Notes: generated by a model not told the origin, from the sequence alone. Positions 1-7,796 are shown, numbered from the stretch's first letter. The stretch is DNA of 64,000 bases from JADGHX01 sp035760965 (GCA_035760965.1 DASTRY010000011.1:1-64000); one strand, 5' to 3'. Program-made: numbers and translations.

Positions 1-252
1 GCCGGTCAGAACGCCATTGGTGCGCTGCTTACGGGCATGGGGAAGGACGGCGCCAAGGGCCTGAAGGAGATGCTGGCCGCCGGCAGCCGCACGGTCGCGC
101 AGGACGAAGCCACCAGCGTCGTGTGGGGTATGCCCGGCGAAGCCGTCGCGATCGGCGCCGCGGAAAACGTCGTGCCGATCGACGACATGGCCCGCCATCT
201 GCGGGCCCTCGCGGAGGGAATGGACTTCACAAAACAGGCGGGCGCGCTGTAA
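1..252 (+). CDS. cheB: CheB, chemotaxis protein-glutamate methylesterase (3' end only)
   Basis: The reading frame is open from the first base and ends at 252, so only the last 83 residues of the protein are present. CheB removes methyl groups from chemoreceptors and resets their signalling. The visible part is the end of the methylesterase domain. The motif LLTGMGKDGAKG contains the aspartate that completes the Ser-His-Asp triad in this family, followed by the typical QDEATSVVWGMPGEA stretch. The receiver domain and the catalytic Ser and His lie outside the window. It is followed by two HDOD genes on the same strand, which suggests that the upstream neighbourhood is a chemotaxis cluster. Confidence 0.93.
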   Translation, partial: AGQNAIGALLTGMGKDGAKGLKEMLAAGSRTVAQDEATSVVWGMPGEAVAIGAAENVVPIDDMARHLRALAEGMDFTKQAGAL

Positions 253-372
253 CGCCGATTCGGGCCGTGGCAGTCTCAATTTTGGCGCGCGCCGGCCGTT
301 ATGGTGGATGTCCGCGTCGTGCGAGCACGTGCGGGCAGGCGGGACGCCGCGTTTTCATGATCAAGGTGTGAG

Positions 373-1257
373 ATGGCACAGAGCTCTCAGGCGGCCGATA
401 CCGGAATCAGCGATCCGGAAGCATTTGCGTTCGTACAGGCACTCGCAGCCGAGCTCTCGACCGGCAAGGTCGAGCTGCCGAGCTTCCCCGATATCGCCAT
501 GCGCGTGCGCCAGGTGCTGGCGGACGACAACGTCAGCCCCGAGAAGGTGGTGCGCGTGGTCGGCTCCGAGCCCGCCCTCGCCGCCCGCCTCCTGCAGCTT
601 GCGAACTCCGCGGCGCTGAACTTCAGCGGCAAGGCCGTTACCGACCTGCGGACGGCGGTGGCGCGCATGGGCTTCAACATGGTCCGCAGCGCCGCCATCG
701 CGTTCGCCATGTCGCAGCTGAAGAAGGTGGACGCGCTCAAGGGCCTCGAGAAGCCGCTCGATGCCTTGTGGAAGCGGAGCGCCTCGGTGGCGGCGATGAG
801 CCACGCGGTGGCGCGGCGCCTCGCGAAAGTGAATCCGGACACCGCCCTCCTCGCCGGTCTGCTCCACGGCATCGGGCAGCTCTACATTCTCACGCGCGCG
901 GCGAAGCATCCGCAGCTCTTTGCGAACGAAGCCGTGTATCACAACATCGTGCGCGACTGGCATTCGAGCATCGCGAAGGCCTTGCTCGAGAACTGGGACA
1001 TGGCGGAGGAGATCGTCGAGGCCGTCGGCAACTACGAGGACATCGGCCGCGCGCACACCGGCCCGACGGACCTCACGGACGTGTTGACGGTGGGCTATCT
1101 CATCGCGTCGTATCGCGACCATCCCGAGAGCATCGAGCTCAACATGGAAGGCGTCGCGGCATGCTCGCGCATGCAGCTCGATCGCGCGGGATACGACAAG
1201 CTCATCCAGGAGTGCGGCGAGGAAATCGCCGCGATCCAAGCGGCACTCGGGCGCTGA
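373..1257 (+). CDS. HDOD-domain signalling protein (first of a tandem pair)
   Basis: This 294-residue protein is a single HDOD domain, a catalytically inactive relative of HD phosphohydrolases used in bacterial signalling and motility control. Family-like features are SFPDIAMRVRQVL (about residues 35-47), ARLLQLANSAALNF and LRTAVARMGFNMVRSAAIAF in the middle, and the degenerate HD region TALLAGLLHGIGQLYI, which has HGIG where an enzyme would have HD. An AAGGTG-like ribosome binding site precedes the ATG. It has no signal peptide or membrane segment, so it should be cytoplasmic. The next gene is a clear paralogue. The position between cheB and the flagellar genes suggests a role in motility or chemotaxis; the ligand or partner is not visible. 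Confidence 0.9.
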   Translation: MAQSSQAADTGISDPEAFAFVQALAAELSTGKVELPSFPDIAMRVRQVLADDNVSPEKVVRVVGSEPALAARLLQLANSAALNFSGKAVTDLRTAVARMGFNMVRSAAIAFAMSQLKKVDALKGLEKPLDALWKRSASVAAMSHAVARRLAKVNPDTALLAGLLHGIGQLYILTRAAKHPQLFANEAVYHNIVRDWHSSIAKALLENWDMAEEIVEAVGNYEDIGRAHTGPTDLTDVLTVGYLIASYRDHPESIELNMEGVAACSRMQLDRAGYDKLIQECGEEIAAIQAALGR

Positions 1258-1282
1258 GCGAGTCTGCGCTGCCGGAAAGGTC

Positions 1283-2176
1283 ATGTCCTCCGCCGCACCC
1301 GCCAGTCACGACACCGTAGCGCTCGCATTGGGAGGCGACGAGTCGTTCCTGTTCGTGCAGGCGCTGGCGACGGAGCTGTCGAGCGGCAAGGTCGAGCTTC
1401 CCGGATTTCCGGATATCGTGATGCGCGTCCAGCGCGTGCTCGCGGACGAGAACGTCGACACCGACTGCATCGTCAAGGTGATCGGCGCAGAGCCTGTGCT
1501 GGCCGCGCAGCTGCTGAACGTGGCCAACTCCGTCGCGCTGAATCCCTCCGGACGGCCGGTCATCGACTTGCGCAGTGCGGTGGCGCGCGTCGGGCTCAAT
1601 ACCGTGCGGACGGCGACCATCGCGTATGCCGTGCGTCTCCTGCGGAGCTCCGAGGAGCTGAAGCCGATCGCGAATCAGCTCGAAGCACTGTGGCAGCGAA
1701 ACGTGCTCATCGCGAGCCTGTGCTACGTGGTCGCGCGGGCGCGCTCGCGAGTGAACCCCGACACGGCGCTGCTGACGGGCATGCTCCACGGTGTCGGCCG
1801 GCTCTGCATCATGACGCGAGCCGTGCGCCATCCGACGTTGTTCGCCAATCCCTCGACGTATCACCTGATCGAGCGCGATTGGCACCTGAGCATTGCGGTG
1901 GAATTGCTGACGAACTGGGGCGTGAGCCCGGAGATCGTCGCCGCGGTGCGCGACTCGGAGGACTACGCCCGCGATTCGCGCGAAGGTCCGACGCTGACCG
2001 ATGTGCTGATGGCCGCGAACGTGATGGCCGTCTATGCCGGCCAGCCGGAGTTCCTCGAAGCCCGCCTGCACTCGATCAAAGGGATCGCGAATCTCGGCCT
2101 GAACCGCCGCATCTGCGAGCAGCTCACCGAGGAATCCGCGCAGGAAATCGCCGCGCTTCGCGAAACGCTCGGCTGA
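1283..2176 (+). CDS. HDOD-domain signalling protein (second of a tandem pair)
   Basis: This 297-residue protein is a paralogue of the preceding gene, from which it is separated by 25 bases, so the two are probably co-transcribed. Shared blocks include FVQALATELSSGKVELPGFPD, LLNVANSVALNPSG, LRSAVARVGLNTVRTATIAY and TALLTGMLHGVGRLCIMTRA. The HD metal ligands are again degenerate (HGVG). GGAAAGG sits just upstream of the ATG. The tandem arrangement points to a local duplication followed by divergence. Function is inferred only from family and position: regulation near chemotaxis and flagellar genes. Confidence 0.9.
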   Translation: MSSAAPASHDTVALALGGDESFLFVQALATELSSGKVELPGFPDIVMRVQRVLADENVDTDCIVKVIGAEPVLAAQLLNVANSVALNPSGRPVIDLRSAVARVGLNTVRTATIAYAVRLLRSSEELKPIANQLEALWQRNVLIASLCYVVARARSRVNPDTALLTGMLHGVGRLCIMTRAVRHPTLFANPSTYHLIERDWHLSIAVELLTNWGVSPEIVAAVRDSEDYARDSREGPTLTDVLMAANVMAVYAGQPEFLEARLHSIKGIANLGLNRRICEQLTEESAQEIAALRETLG

Positions 2177-2182
2177 GCCGCT

Positions 2183-2482
2183 TCAGGCGTTCGCCTTGGC
2201 GACCGGCTTGAACTGGATGCTCACCTCGCGCCCGATGGCGCGTGCCGCCTTGATGAGCGTGTCGAGCTGAATGGTGACATTGGCCGGATCGAGCACGCGA
2301 TCGAGCTGCGACCGGCTCGTGCCCATGCGCTTCGCCATCTGCGGCTTGGAGAGCCCTTCGCGGGCCATGCCTTCCTCGAGCAGCTCCGCGATCACCCGCT
2401 TGACAGCGGCCGCTTGCACCGGCTCGTAGAGGTTCTCCTCTTTGAGGAAGTCGTCGAACGAGGAGCCACGATGACTATTCAC
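2183..2482 (-). CDS. higA: HigA-like XRE-family antitoxin
   Basis: I chose the GTG at 2482, which overlaps the stop of the upstream toxin gene (GTGAATAG) and has AGGAGA six bases before it; the protein is 99 residues. It carries an XRE-type helix-turn-helix (LSKPQMAKRMGTSRSQLDRV, about residues 44-63) followed by a segment typical of HigA-like antitoxins. Such proteins bind the partner toxin and repress their own operon. The toxin-first order and translational coupling are typical of higBA modules. The frame stays open upstream of the GTG, but that part merely overlaps the toxin gene in another frame. The gene is convergent with the second HDOD gene, six bases away. Confidence 0.85.
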   Translation of the reverse strand: MNSHRGSSFDDFLKEENLYEPVQAAAVKRVIAELLEEGMAREGLSKPQMAKRMGTSRSQLDRVLDPANVTIQLDTLIKAARAIGREVSIQFKPVAKANA

Positions 2483-2831
2483 GGTCTTTCTCCTGCCACT
2501 CCTGCCAGCGACGCGCGCCGAGCTCGAGCTCTTCCGGCGGCGTCGTACGGGTTTTCTTGATGAAGCCATGCAACAGTACGATCTCTCCGCCATGCACCGC
2601 GAACAACACTCGGGCGATCCGGTTGTCGAGAGTGGTGCGGACCTCCCAGATGCCGTTGCGCAAGTGATCGACACGCGGCTTGCCAATGGGCCAGCGGTAT
2701 TGCACGTAGGCAATGTCCTCGCCGACTTTCTGCCGATCGTGCTTCGGCAGTGCTCTCAGCCATTCGCGTACCGGCTCGCGCCCCGCTGCCGTGCGGAAAA
2801 ACACAGCGGGCAGCTTTCGCAATCTAAACAT
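2475..2831 (-). CDS. higB: HigB/Gp49-like RelE-superfamily toxin
   Basis: The 118-residue protein fits the phage Gp49-like/HigB family of RelE-fold mRNA interferases. It has the typical features: REWLRALPKHDRQKVGEDI near the start, a central LRNGIWEVRTTL strand pair, RIARVLFAVHGGEIVLLHGF, and then the basic KKTRTTPPEELELG block. These toxins cleave mRNA, usually on the ribosome, until neutralised by the antitoxin. It is followed directly by an overlapping XRE antitoxin gene. The module sits alone between chemotaxis-type and flagellar genes with no other mobile-element genes nearby. Confidence 0.85.
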   Translation of the reverse strand: MFRLRKLPAVFFRTAAGREPVREWLRALPKHDRQKVGEDIAYVQYRWPIGKPRVDHLRNGIWEVRTTLDNRIARVLFAVHGGEIVLLHGFIKKTRTTPPEELELGARRWQEWQEKDRE

Positions 2832-3135
2832 GGCAACAGTACCTCATACGGTACATCGGCGCAACTCCTCTTCGCGCGTCCCTCGGGTGACGCGAGCGCA
2901 GATTGCGCGCAGCCGCGCTCGTTCGCAGCGAGCGTTCTTGTTGGAAACATCGAGCAATGCACGCGTCACGCTGGCGCCCAGCGCGCGCGTCGACCGAGTG
3001 ACCGCGACCCGCCGCGGCGGACTTTTCAGCTCACAGTGGACGTGAAATCAGGCCTTCGGAGGGATCTGAAGCAGACTTCGGTGGAATTGAAGCAGACTTC
3101 GGTGGAAGTGAAGCGAGGCTTCGGTGGAAGCGAGC
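2832..3135. other. Intergenic region between higB and flgN
   Basis: About 300 bases without a credible gene. The right-hand end holds short tandem hairpin repeats, annotated separately. The left part should contain the promoter of the toxin-antitoxin operon; no convincing -35/-10 pair stands out. Codon structure in the frames that are open here does not look like protein. Confidence 0.6.
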
Positions 3136-3151
3136 TCAGGCTTCGGTCGCG
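3066..3151. repeat. Degenerate 21-22 base tandem hairpin repeats at the 3' end of flgN
   Basis: Units start at about 3066, 3087, 3108 and 3130. The first two are near-identical 21-mers with core GAAGCAGACTTCGGTGGAA; the third and fourth are diverged. Each contains a small stem: GAAG-CAGA-CTTC in units 1 and 2, GAAGC-GAG-GCTTC in unit 3 and GAAGC-N8-GCTTC in unit 4. A weaker copy may precede 3066. The last unit contains the stop codon of flgN, so the array begins inside the gene's final codons. Confidence 0.75.
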
Positions 3152-3624
3152 AGCACGCGCCCCGAACGCGGCGCGGCGGTATAACCCTTGGGACCGTAGG
3201 TCGCAGGCGCTTCCGGACGCTGCCCGGTCAGCGCGCCGAGCAGCCCTTCGACACGGCGCATGCGTGCGAACACGAGCGCGCCGTTCTTGTCGTTCAACGC
3301 GCGGCACCGCGCGGCACCTGCGGTCGACTCAGCGAGTCGCGTCTCGAGAGTACGGCGCGGATCGCACCACGCGAGCAGCTCCTGCAAGCCACCGAGATCG
3401 GCGGGCTTGCCGTGCGCACGGCAGAGCGCGCGCCGCTCCTCTTCGATCTGCAGCAGTCGCCCGACGACGATCTGCCGCTCCTCCATCGCCTTCTCGAGCG
3501 ACTCGACGTCGTTGGCGACGAGGATGGCATGCTCGCGTTCGAGCAAGCCCGCGAGCTGGTGCAGCAATGCCCCTTCCTGAGAAAGGAGAGTCGCGAGACT
3601 CTCGCGACAAATGGCCGGATCCAC
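3136..3624 (-). CDS. flgN: FlgN-like flagellar export chaperone
   Basis: The predicted protein has 162 residues and starts with GTG at 3624, three bases after the flgM stop. FlgN binds the hook-filament junction proteins FlgK and FlgL in the cytoplasm and delivers them to the export apparatus. The sequence is mostly helical, with heptad-like LLHQLAGLLEREHAIL and VESLEKAMEERQIVVGRLL in the first third, as in FlgN, and a less conserved C-terminus. Sequence identity to FlgN is modest, so the call rests on length, helical character and its place directly after flgA and flgM. The final codons run into the hairpin repeats described separately. Confidence 0.82.
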   Translation of the reverse strand: MDPAICRESLATLLSQEGALLHQLAGLLEREHAILVANDVESLEKAMEERQIVVGRLLQIEEERRALCRAHGKPADLGGLQELLAWCDPRRTLETRLAESTAGAARCRALNDKNGALVFARMRRVEGLLGALTGQRPEAPATYGPKGYTAAPRSGRVLATEA

Positions 3625-3627
3625 GTC

Positions 3628-3999
3628 CTATTGCTCTTTTTCACCGAGCGGCGCGAGCGCCTGCTCGAGCTGCATGAGCCGATCCGCGATCCGTTCCGGA
3701 GAGATGTGATAGCGGCCCTCCGCGAGGGCGCTGCTGATGGCGGCCACCCTGGCCTCGTCCACTGCCGGCATATCCTTCACCTGCTGCTCGAGATCGGCCA
3801 ACTGCAGGGCCGTGCCCGTGATCTGCACGTCCGCGCTCGCAGAGGCTGCGCCTGGTTCCGCGCGCCCGCCGGTCGTCGCATCGCGCACGCGTTCGACGGC
3901 GCGACCGGAGCCCACCGGCCCGGTGCGGTTGTCAACGCCGCTGATTTTGCTAGCCACGTCCGGCCTCCTCGATCCAGTGAACCCATTATCGACCTGCAT
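3628..3999 (-). CDS. flgM: FlgM, anti-sigma28 factor
   Basis: The 123-residue protein fits FlgM, which holds the flagellar sigma factor FliA (sigma28) inactive until it is exported through the completed hook. The conserved sigma-binding part is at the C-terminus: VAAISSALAEGRYHISPERI followed by ADRLMQLEQAL. The N-terminal half is Gly/Ser/Ala-rich and probably disordered, as in FlgM. It lies ten bases downstream of flgA and upstream of flgN, the usual flgAMN order. It is somewhat longer than the enterobacterial protein. The sigma28 promoters before flgK and flagellin in this window are its expected indirect targets. Confidence 0.92.
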   Translation of the reverse strand: MQVDNGFTGSRRPDVASKISGVDNRTGPVGSGRAVERVRDATTGGRAEPGAASASADVQITGTALQLADLEQQVKDMPAVDEARVAAISSALAEGRYHISPERIADRLMQLEQALAPLGEKEQ

Positions 4000-4009
4000 G
4001 CGGATAACT

Positions 4010-4729
4010 TTAGGGTGTGATTCGAATCACGTCAGGACTTTCCACGACGCCCTCGACGATCCGGTTGGAGCTTATGTTCTGCACCTTGACCCGGCCCTGG
4101 GCGGCGGCGTCGTTCAGGGCCACGCCGGCAGCCCGCACCTCGAGGCCGCCGGCGGCCGCCAGCAACGTCACGTGCTGGCCGCGCTTGACGACGAGGTCGT
4201 CCATCATGGCGTCGGCCGTCAGCGCCGCTCCGGCGCCGAGAGGCCGCTTCAGCGTGCGGCCGCTGAGCTCGGCCACATCTGTCAAATAACTGGCGCCGGT
4301 GCCGGGCACGACGCGTGTTTGGATCTCCACGTCGTCCGCAGTGAGACGTGTGCCTCGGTTTGCAGCCCGTCGCAGCACCAGCACCGGTGTTTGCGTCTCG
4401 AGCGTTATCGGCACGTACACCGTCCAACTGGAGCTCGCCGCGCAACTGACCGCGACGGTCATGCGGTCTCGAAAGGTCGCACCGCTCGGTAACGACACTT
4501 TCAAAGGCGTGGGACACGCCGCGAGCCGCAGCCGCGAATCGATCGTGCCGACGTTGACGGTCACGGCGCTGCGTCCCTGCTTCGGCACGTGCTCGGTCAC
4601 GAACGTCTGCGCGGCGGCGCGAATCGCATCGAGCGACTGCATGCTTTCGATCTGCGCGAGCGCGGGCCCGCAAAGCGTGCCGACGGCAAGCCACGCGAGC
4701 ACGCGTCGGAATGTCGACGTCGTCTTCAT
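4010..4729 (-). CDS. flgA: FlgA, flagellar basal body P-ring assembly chaperone
   Basis: The 239-residue precursor has a signal peptide (MKTTSTFRRVLAWLAVGTLC, cleaved near ALA-Q at about residue 26). FlgA works in the periplasm and helps FlgI polymerise into the P ring. The SAF-like domain begins near VLRRAANRGTRLTADDVE, followed by GRTLKRPLGAGAALTADAM and the C-terminal block with AQGRVKVQNISSNRIVEGVV. No Shine-Dalgarno sequence is evident before the ATG. The candidate sigma54 promoter predicts a very short leader. It heads the minus-strand flgA-flgM-flgN operon, divergent from flgB. Confidence 0.95.
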   Translation of the reverse strand: MKTTSTFRRVLAWLAVGTLCGPALAQIESMQSLDAIRAAAQTFVTEHVPKQGRSAVTVNVGTIDSRLRLAACPTPLKVSLPSGATFRDRMTVAVSCAASSSWTVYVPITLETQTPVLVLRRAANRGTRLTADDVEIQTRVVPGTGASYLTDVAELSGRTLKRPLGAGAALTADAMMDDLVVKRGQHVTLLAAAGGLEVRAAGVALNDAAAQGRVKVQNISSNRIVEGVVESPDVIRITP

Positions 4730-4743
4730 AGCGGGAGCTGACG

Positions 4744-4762
4744 TTGCAAACGGCGCGCCAAG
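4744..4762 (-). promoter_or_regulatory. Candidate sigma54 promoter of flgAMN
   Basis: Read on the minus strand this is TTGGCGCG-N4-TTTGCA, with GG and GC separated by exactly ten bases, close to the sigma54 -24/-12 consensus. Transcription would start near 4734, only a few bases before the flgA ATG at 4729. That makes the mRNA nearly leaderless, or else the true start codon lies further in. The match is good but the short leader lowers confidence. Confidence 0.5.
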
Positions 4763-4954
4763 TGAGTGCGCGTCGCGGCCCCCTCAAGTTTCGAGCCGCG
4801 TGCGCCGATACTCCGCACACGCGCAGCACGCGCGGCGCTTCGCTGCCTCTTTGCCGCGAGGCCGGCGGCAAGCGCTTGCCGCTCGAAGTGAACGCCATCA
4901 CGAAAATTCGCGCCGGGCTGCGGCGCGCGGCACGTACCGGCTCGTTTTCGGCGC

Positions 4955-4971
4955 ATGGCATACCTATTGCT
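4955..4971 (+). promoter_or_regulatory. Candidate sigma54 promoter of the flgB operon
   Basis: The sequence ATGGCATACCTATTGCT has GG at 4957-4958 and GC at 4969-4970 with ten bases between, the diagnostic sigma54 spacing. It lies about 37 bases before the flgB ATG, which would give a leader of roughly 25 bases. Sigma54 control of rod and hook genes is established for polar flagella of Pseudomonas and Vibrio type. Confidence 0.7.
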
Positions 4972-5007
4972 TTCGTCCCGTCAGGTCATTTTTCTGGCGG
5001 GCACGAC

Positions 5008-5424
5008 ATGCCGATCAATCTGGATGCCTACCTCGGCGTCCACGCAGACGCACTGAAGATTCGCGGACAACGCACCGAGGTGCTGGCGCGCAATCTGGCG
5101 AATGCGGACACGCCGGGCTATCAGGCACGCGACATCGACTTCCGCGCAGCGCTTGCGCAGGCGGGTGGTGCAACGGGTGCCGACGCGCCCGTCGCGATGC
5201 GCGCGACGAACGCCCATCACATCAGCACGAGTGACGATGCGAGTGGGATCTCGAACGCCAACCTGAAGTATCGCGTGCCGCTCGCTCCCTCCCTCGACGG
5301 CAACACCGTCGACGTGCAGATGGAGCAAGCCGCGTTCGCCGAGAACGCCGTGCGCTTTCAGGCCACCCTCACCTTCCTCCAGAACCGCTTTCGCGGCCTC
5401 CTGACCGCGATTACCGGTCAATAA
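5008..5424 (+). CDS. flgB: FlgB, proximal rod protein
   Basis: I start the gene at the ATG at 5008 (MPINLDAYLGVHADALKIRG). The frame remains open upstream to 4744, but that part overlaps the divergent promoter region. The 138-residue protein has the rod-family N-terminal motif VLARNLANADTPGYQARDIDF and the C-terminal helix with VDVQMEQAAFAENAVRFQAT. FlgB joins the rod to the MS ring and type III export gate. It is the first gene of a plus-strand run, flgB to flgJ, with short gaps or overlaps throughout. Confidence 0.96.
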   Translation: MPINLDAYLGVHADALKIRGQRTEVLARNLANADTPGYQARDIDFRAALAQAGGATGADAPVAMRATNAHHISTSDDASGISNANLKYRVPLAPSLDGNTVDVQMEQAAFAENAVRFQATLTFLQNRFRGLLTAITGQ

Positions 5425-5435
5425 AGGACACGCGC

Positions 5436-5861
5436 ATGCCGTCCTTCAAAGTATTCGACATCGCCGGGTCCGGTCTGGCCGCGGAATCCGTGCGCCTCAA
5501 CACGGTGGCCAGCAACCTGGCCAACGCGGACAGCGTGAGCGGCGACCCGAACAAGGTCTATCGGGCGCGCCATCCGGTATTCGAAGCCGTGCGCGCACAG
5601 CTCGCCGCCGGGCAGCTGAACGACGGCAGCGGTGCTGCCGTGCGCGTGCGCGGAATCATGGAGAGCGACGCGGCCCCCACCGCGCGTTACGAGCCCGGCA
5701 ACCCGCTCGCCAACGCGGACGGCTACGTCTACGCGCCCAACGTGAACATCGTCGAGGAGATGGTCGACATGATCTCGGCCTCGCGCGCGTATCAGAACAA
5801 CGTGGAAGTCATGAACACGTCGAAGGAGCTGCTGCTCGCGACGTTGAAGCTGGGCCAGTAA
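5436..5861 (+). CDS. flgC: FlgC, proximal rod protein
   Basis: The 141-residue protein shows the rod signature VRLNTVASNLANADSVSG near the N-terminus and the C-terminal motif VNIVEEMVDMISASRAYQNN typical of FlgC. It polymerises in the periplasm as part of the proximal rod together with FlgB and FlgF. It lies 11 bases after flgB and 3 bases before flgD. The length and both terminal coiled-coil segments are normal for the family. Confidence 0.97.
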   Translation: MPSFKVFDIAGSGLAAESVRLNTVASNLANADSVSGDPNKVYRARHPVFEAVRAQLAAGQLNDGSGAAVRVRGIMESDAAPTARYEPGNPLANADGYVYAPNVNIVEEMVDMISASRAYQNNVEVMNTSKELLLATLKLGQ

Positions 5862-5864
5862 TCC

Positions 5865-6554
5865 ATGAGCACCCCCATCAATCCGTACGACTTCCTGAAC
5901 GGCTCGCACTCGGCGGCCAGTCAGGCCGCTGCCGCTGCCTCGCAGAACGCGCAGGCGAATCAGCAGCTCGGCCAGAACGAATTCCTGAAGCTGATGCTCG
6001 CGCAGCTGAAGAACCAGGACCCGACGAAGCCGGCCGATCCGACGCAGTTCCTCTCGCAGCTCGCGCAGTTCAGCACGGTCACCGGCATCCAGAACGTGCA
6101 GACGTCCATGGAAGATCTCGCGGCTTCGCTGCGCTCGACGCAGATGCTGAACGGCGCCTCGCTCGTCGGCCACGACGTGCTCGCGCCGGCAACGACGAAC
6201 ACCATCGAAGCCGGACAGTCCGTGAAGGGTGCCGTCGACGCGCCGAACGGTACGTCGGAGATTCTCGTGGCGATCAAGGACGGCAGCGGCGCGCTGGTGC
6301 GCGCGTTCACGACCCGCGCCTCCGCCGGCATGAACGAGTTCAACTGGGACGGCAAGGACAATCTCGGCAACGCGGTGCCGGCCGGCCAGTATCACTTCGA
6401 AGTGACCGCGAACGTCGCCGGCCAGGCCGAAGCGCTCGACCCGCTGCTCTCGAGCAAGGTCGCGAGCGTGACGATCGATCCGAAGAACGGCTCGCTCACT
6501 CTGAACACCAGCACGGGCGCGGTACCGCTGACCGATGTCCGCCGCGTGCTGTAA
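5865..6554 (+). CDS. flgD: FlgD, hook-cap scaffolding protein
   Basis: The 229-residue protein has the conserved FlgD N-terminal export and assembly region (LGQNEFLKLMLAQLKNQDPT, about residues 35-54, followed by PTQFLSQLAQFSTVTGIQNV). After it comes the FlgD Ig-like/tudor domain containing NEFNWDGKDNLGNAVPAGQY. FlgD forms the temporary cap on which hook subunits polymerise and is replaced when the hook is complete. It sits between flgC and flgE as usual, with an AGGAG ribosome binding site before the next gene. Confidence 0.97.
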   Translation: MSTPINPYDFLNGSHSAASQAAAAASQNAQANQQLGQNEFLKLMLAQLKNQDPTKPADPTQFLSQLAQFSTVTGIQNVQTSMEDLAASLRSTQMLNGASLVGHDVLAPATTNTIEAGQSVKGAVDAPNGTSEILVAIKDGSGALVRAFTTRASAGMNEFNWDGKDNLGNAVPAGQYHFEVTANVAGQAEALDPLLSSKVASVTIDPKNGSLTLNTSTGAVPLTDVRRVL

Positions 6555-6578
6555 CCCCTTTCTGCAGGAGATTTCCGC

Positions 6579-7796
6579 ATGCCTTTCCGTCTCGCCCTCT
6601 CCGGTCTGAACGCCGCCCAGACGGACCTCACCGTCACGGCGAACAACGTGGCGAACGTTGCGACCACCGGATTCAAGGGCTCGCGCGCCGAGTTCGCGGA
6701 CCTGTTCGCCGCGACTCAGCAGGGTGTCAGCGCCACGGCCATCGGTAACGGTGTGCGCGTCGCGGCCGTCACGCAGCAATTCTCACAGGGCAACATCGAC
6801 TTCACCGACAACAGCCTCGACCTCGCGGTCAGCGGCAACGGCTTCTTCGTGCTGAACGACAACGGCGCGTTGAGCTACTCCCGCTCCGGCGCGTTCCAGG
6901 TGAACAATCTGGGCTATGTCGTGAACGCGAAGGGCCAGCGCCTGCAGGTCTATCCGCCGCTTCCGAACGGTGGCTTCAACACCGGCGGTCTCAGCGACCT
7001 CTCGCTGACGACCGGCGTGAGCGCGCCGAACGCGACCGCGAATGTCGACGTGGTGGCGAACCTGCCGGCGTCGGCGACCGCGCCGACGAACCCGACGTTC
7101 GATCCGGCCGATCAGTCGAGCTACAACAACACGACGTCGCTCACGATCTACGATTCGCTGGGCGCCGCGCACACGGCGTCGCTCTACTTCATCAAAGGCG
7201 CTGCGCCGAACACATGGTCGACGCAGCTCTATGTGGACGGCACGGCGGTCGGTGGCGCGCAGCCGCTGACATACGACAATGGCGGCAATCTCACGGCGCC
7301 GGTCGGCGGGCGGATCACGTTCCCTCCCTACACGCCGGCGACGGGCGCCGCGCCGATCAACATGACGTTCGATTTCGCCCAGACCTCGCAGTTCGGCGAC
7401 AACTTCACGGTCAACTCGACCATCCAGGATGGCTACACGACGGGCCGCCTCATCGGCATCGACATCGATGCGAGCGGCGTCGTGCAGGCGCGCTTCACGA
7501 ACGGCCGCTCGAACGCGCTCGGTCAGATTGCGCTCGCGAACTTCGCCAATCCGCAGGGTCTGCAGCAGCTCGGCGACACCTCGTGGGCGGAGACGTTCGC
7601 GTCCGGCCAGGCGCTGCGCGGTGAAGCGGGCAACTCCGGCTTCGGTTTGATTCAGGCCGGCGCGCTGGAGGCGTCGAACGTCGACATCACCGAGCAGCTC
7701 GTGAACATGATCACCGCGCAGCGCAACTTCCAGGCGAACGCGCAGATGATCTCCACGGCGGACTCGATCACGCAGACCATCATCAACATCCGCTAA
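6579..7796 (+). CDS. flgE: FlgE, flagellar hook protein
   Basis: The 405-residue protein starts MPFRLALSGLNAAQTDLTVT with the axial-protein motif ANNVANVATTGFKGSRAEF and ends with NVDITEQLVNMITAQRNFQA. Between the two conserved ends is a hook-specific D1/D2 region including LTIYDSLGAAHTASLYF. FlgE polymerises into the hook outside the cell. The length is usual for gammaproteobacterial FlgE. The stop codon overlaps the ATG of flgF by one base (TAATG). Confidence 0.97.
   Translation: MPFRLALSGLNAAQTDLTVTANNVANVATTGFKGSRAEFADLFAATQQGVSATAIGNGVRVAAVTQQFSQGNIDFTDNSLDLAVSGNGFFVLNDNGALSYSRSGAFQVNNLGYVVNAKGQRLQVYPPLPNGGFNTGGLSDLSLTTGVSAPNATANVDVVANLPASATAPTNPTFDPADQSSYNNTTSLTIYDSLGAAHTASLYFIKGAAPNTWSTQLYVDGTAVGGAQPLTYDNGGNLTAPVGGRITFPPYTPATGAAPINMTFDFAQTSQFGDNFTVNSTIQDGYTTGRLIGIDIDASGVVQARFTNGRSNALGQIALANFANPQGLQQLGDTSWAETFASGQALRGEAGNSGFGLIQAGALEASNVDITEQLVNMITAQRNFQANAQMISTADSITQTIINIR

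Noticed and set aside
3066..3151. CRISPR-like array
   Set aside because: Units are directly adjacent with no unique spacers, are only 21-22 bases and vary in sequence. No cas genes are present.
5418..6779. Long minus-strand frame opposite flgC, flgD and flgE
   Set aside because: It is antisense to clear flagellar genes and has an Arg/Val/His-rich shadow composition.
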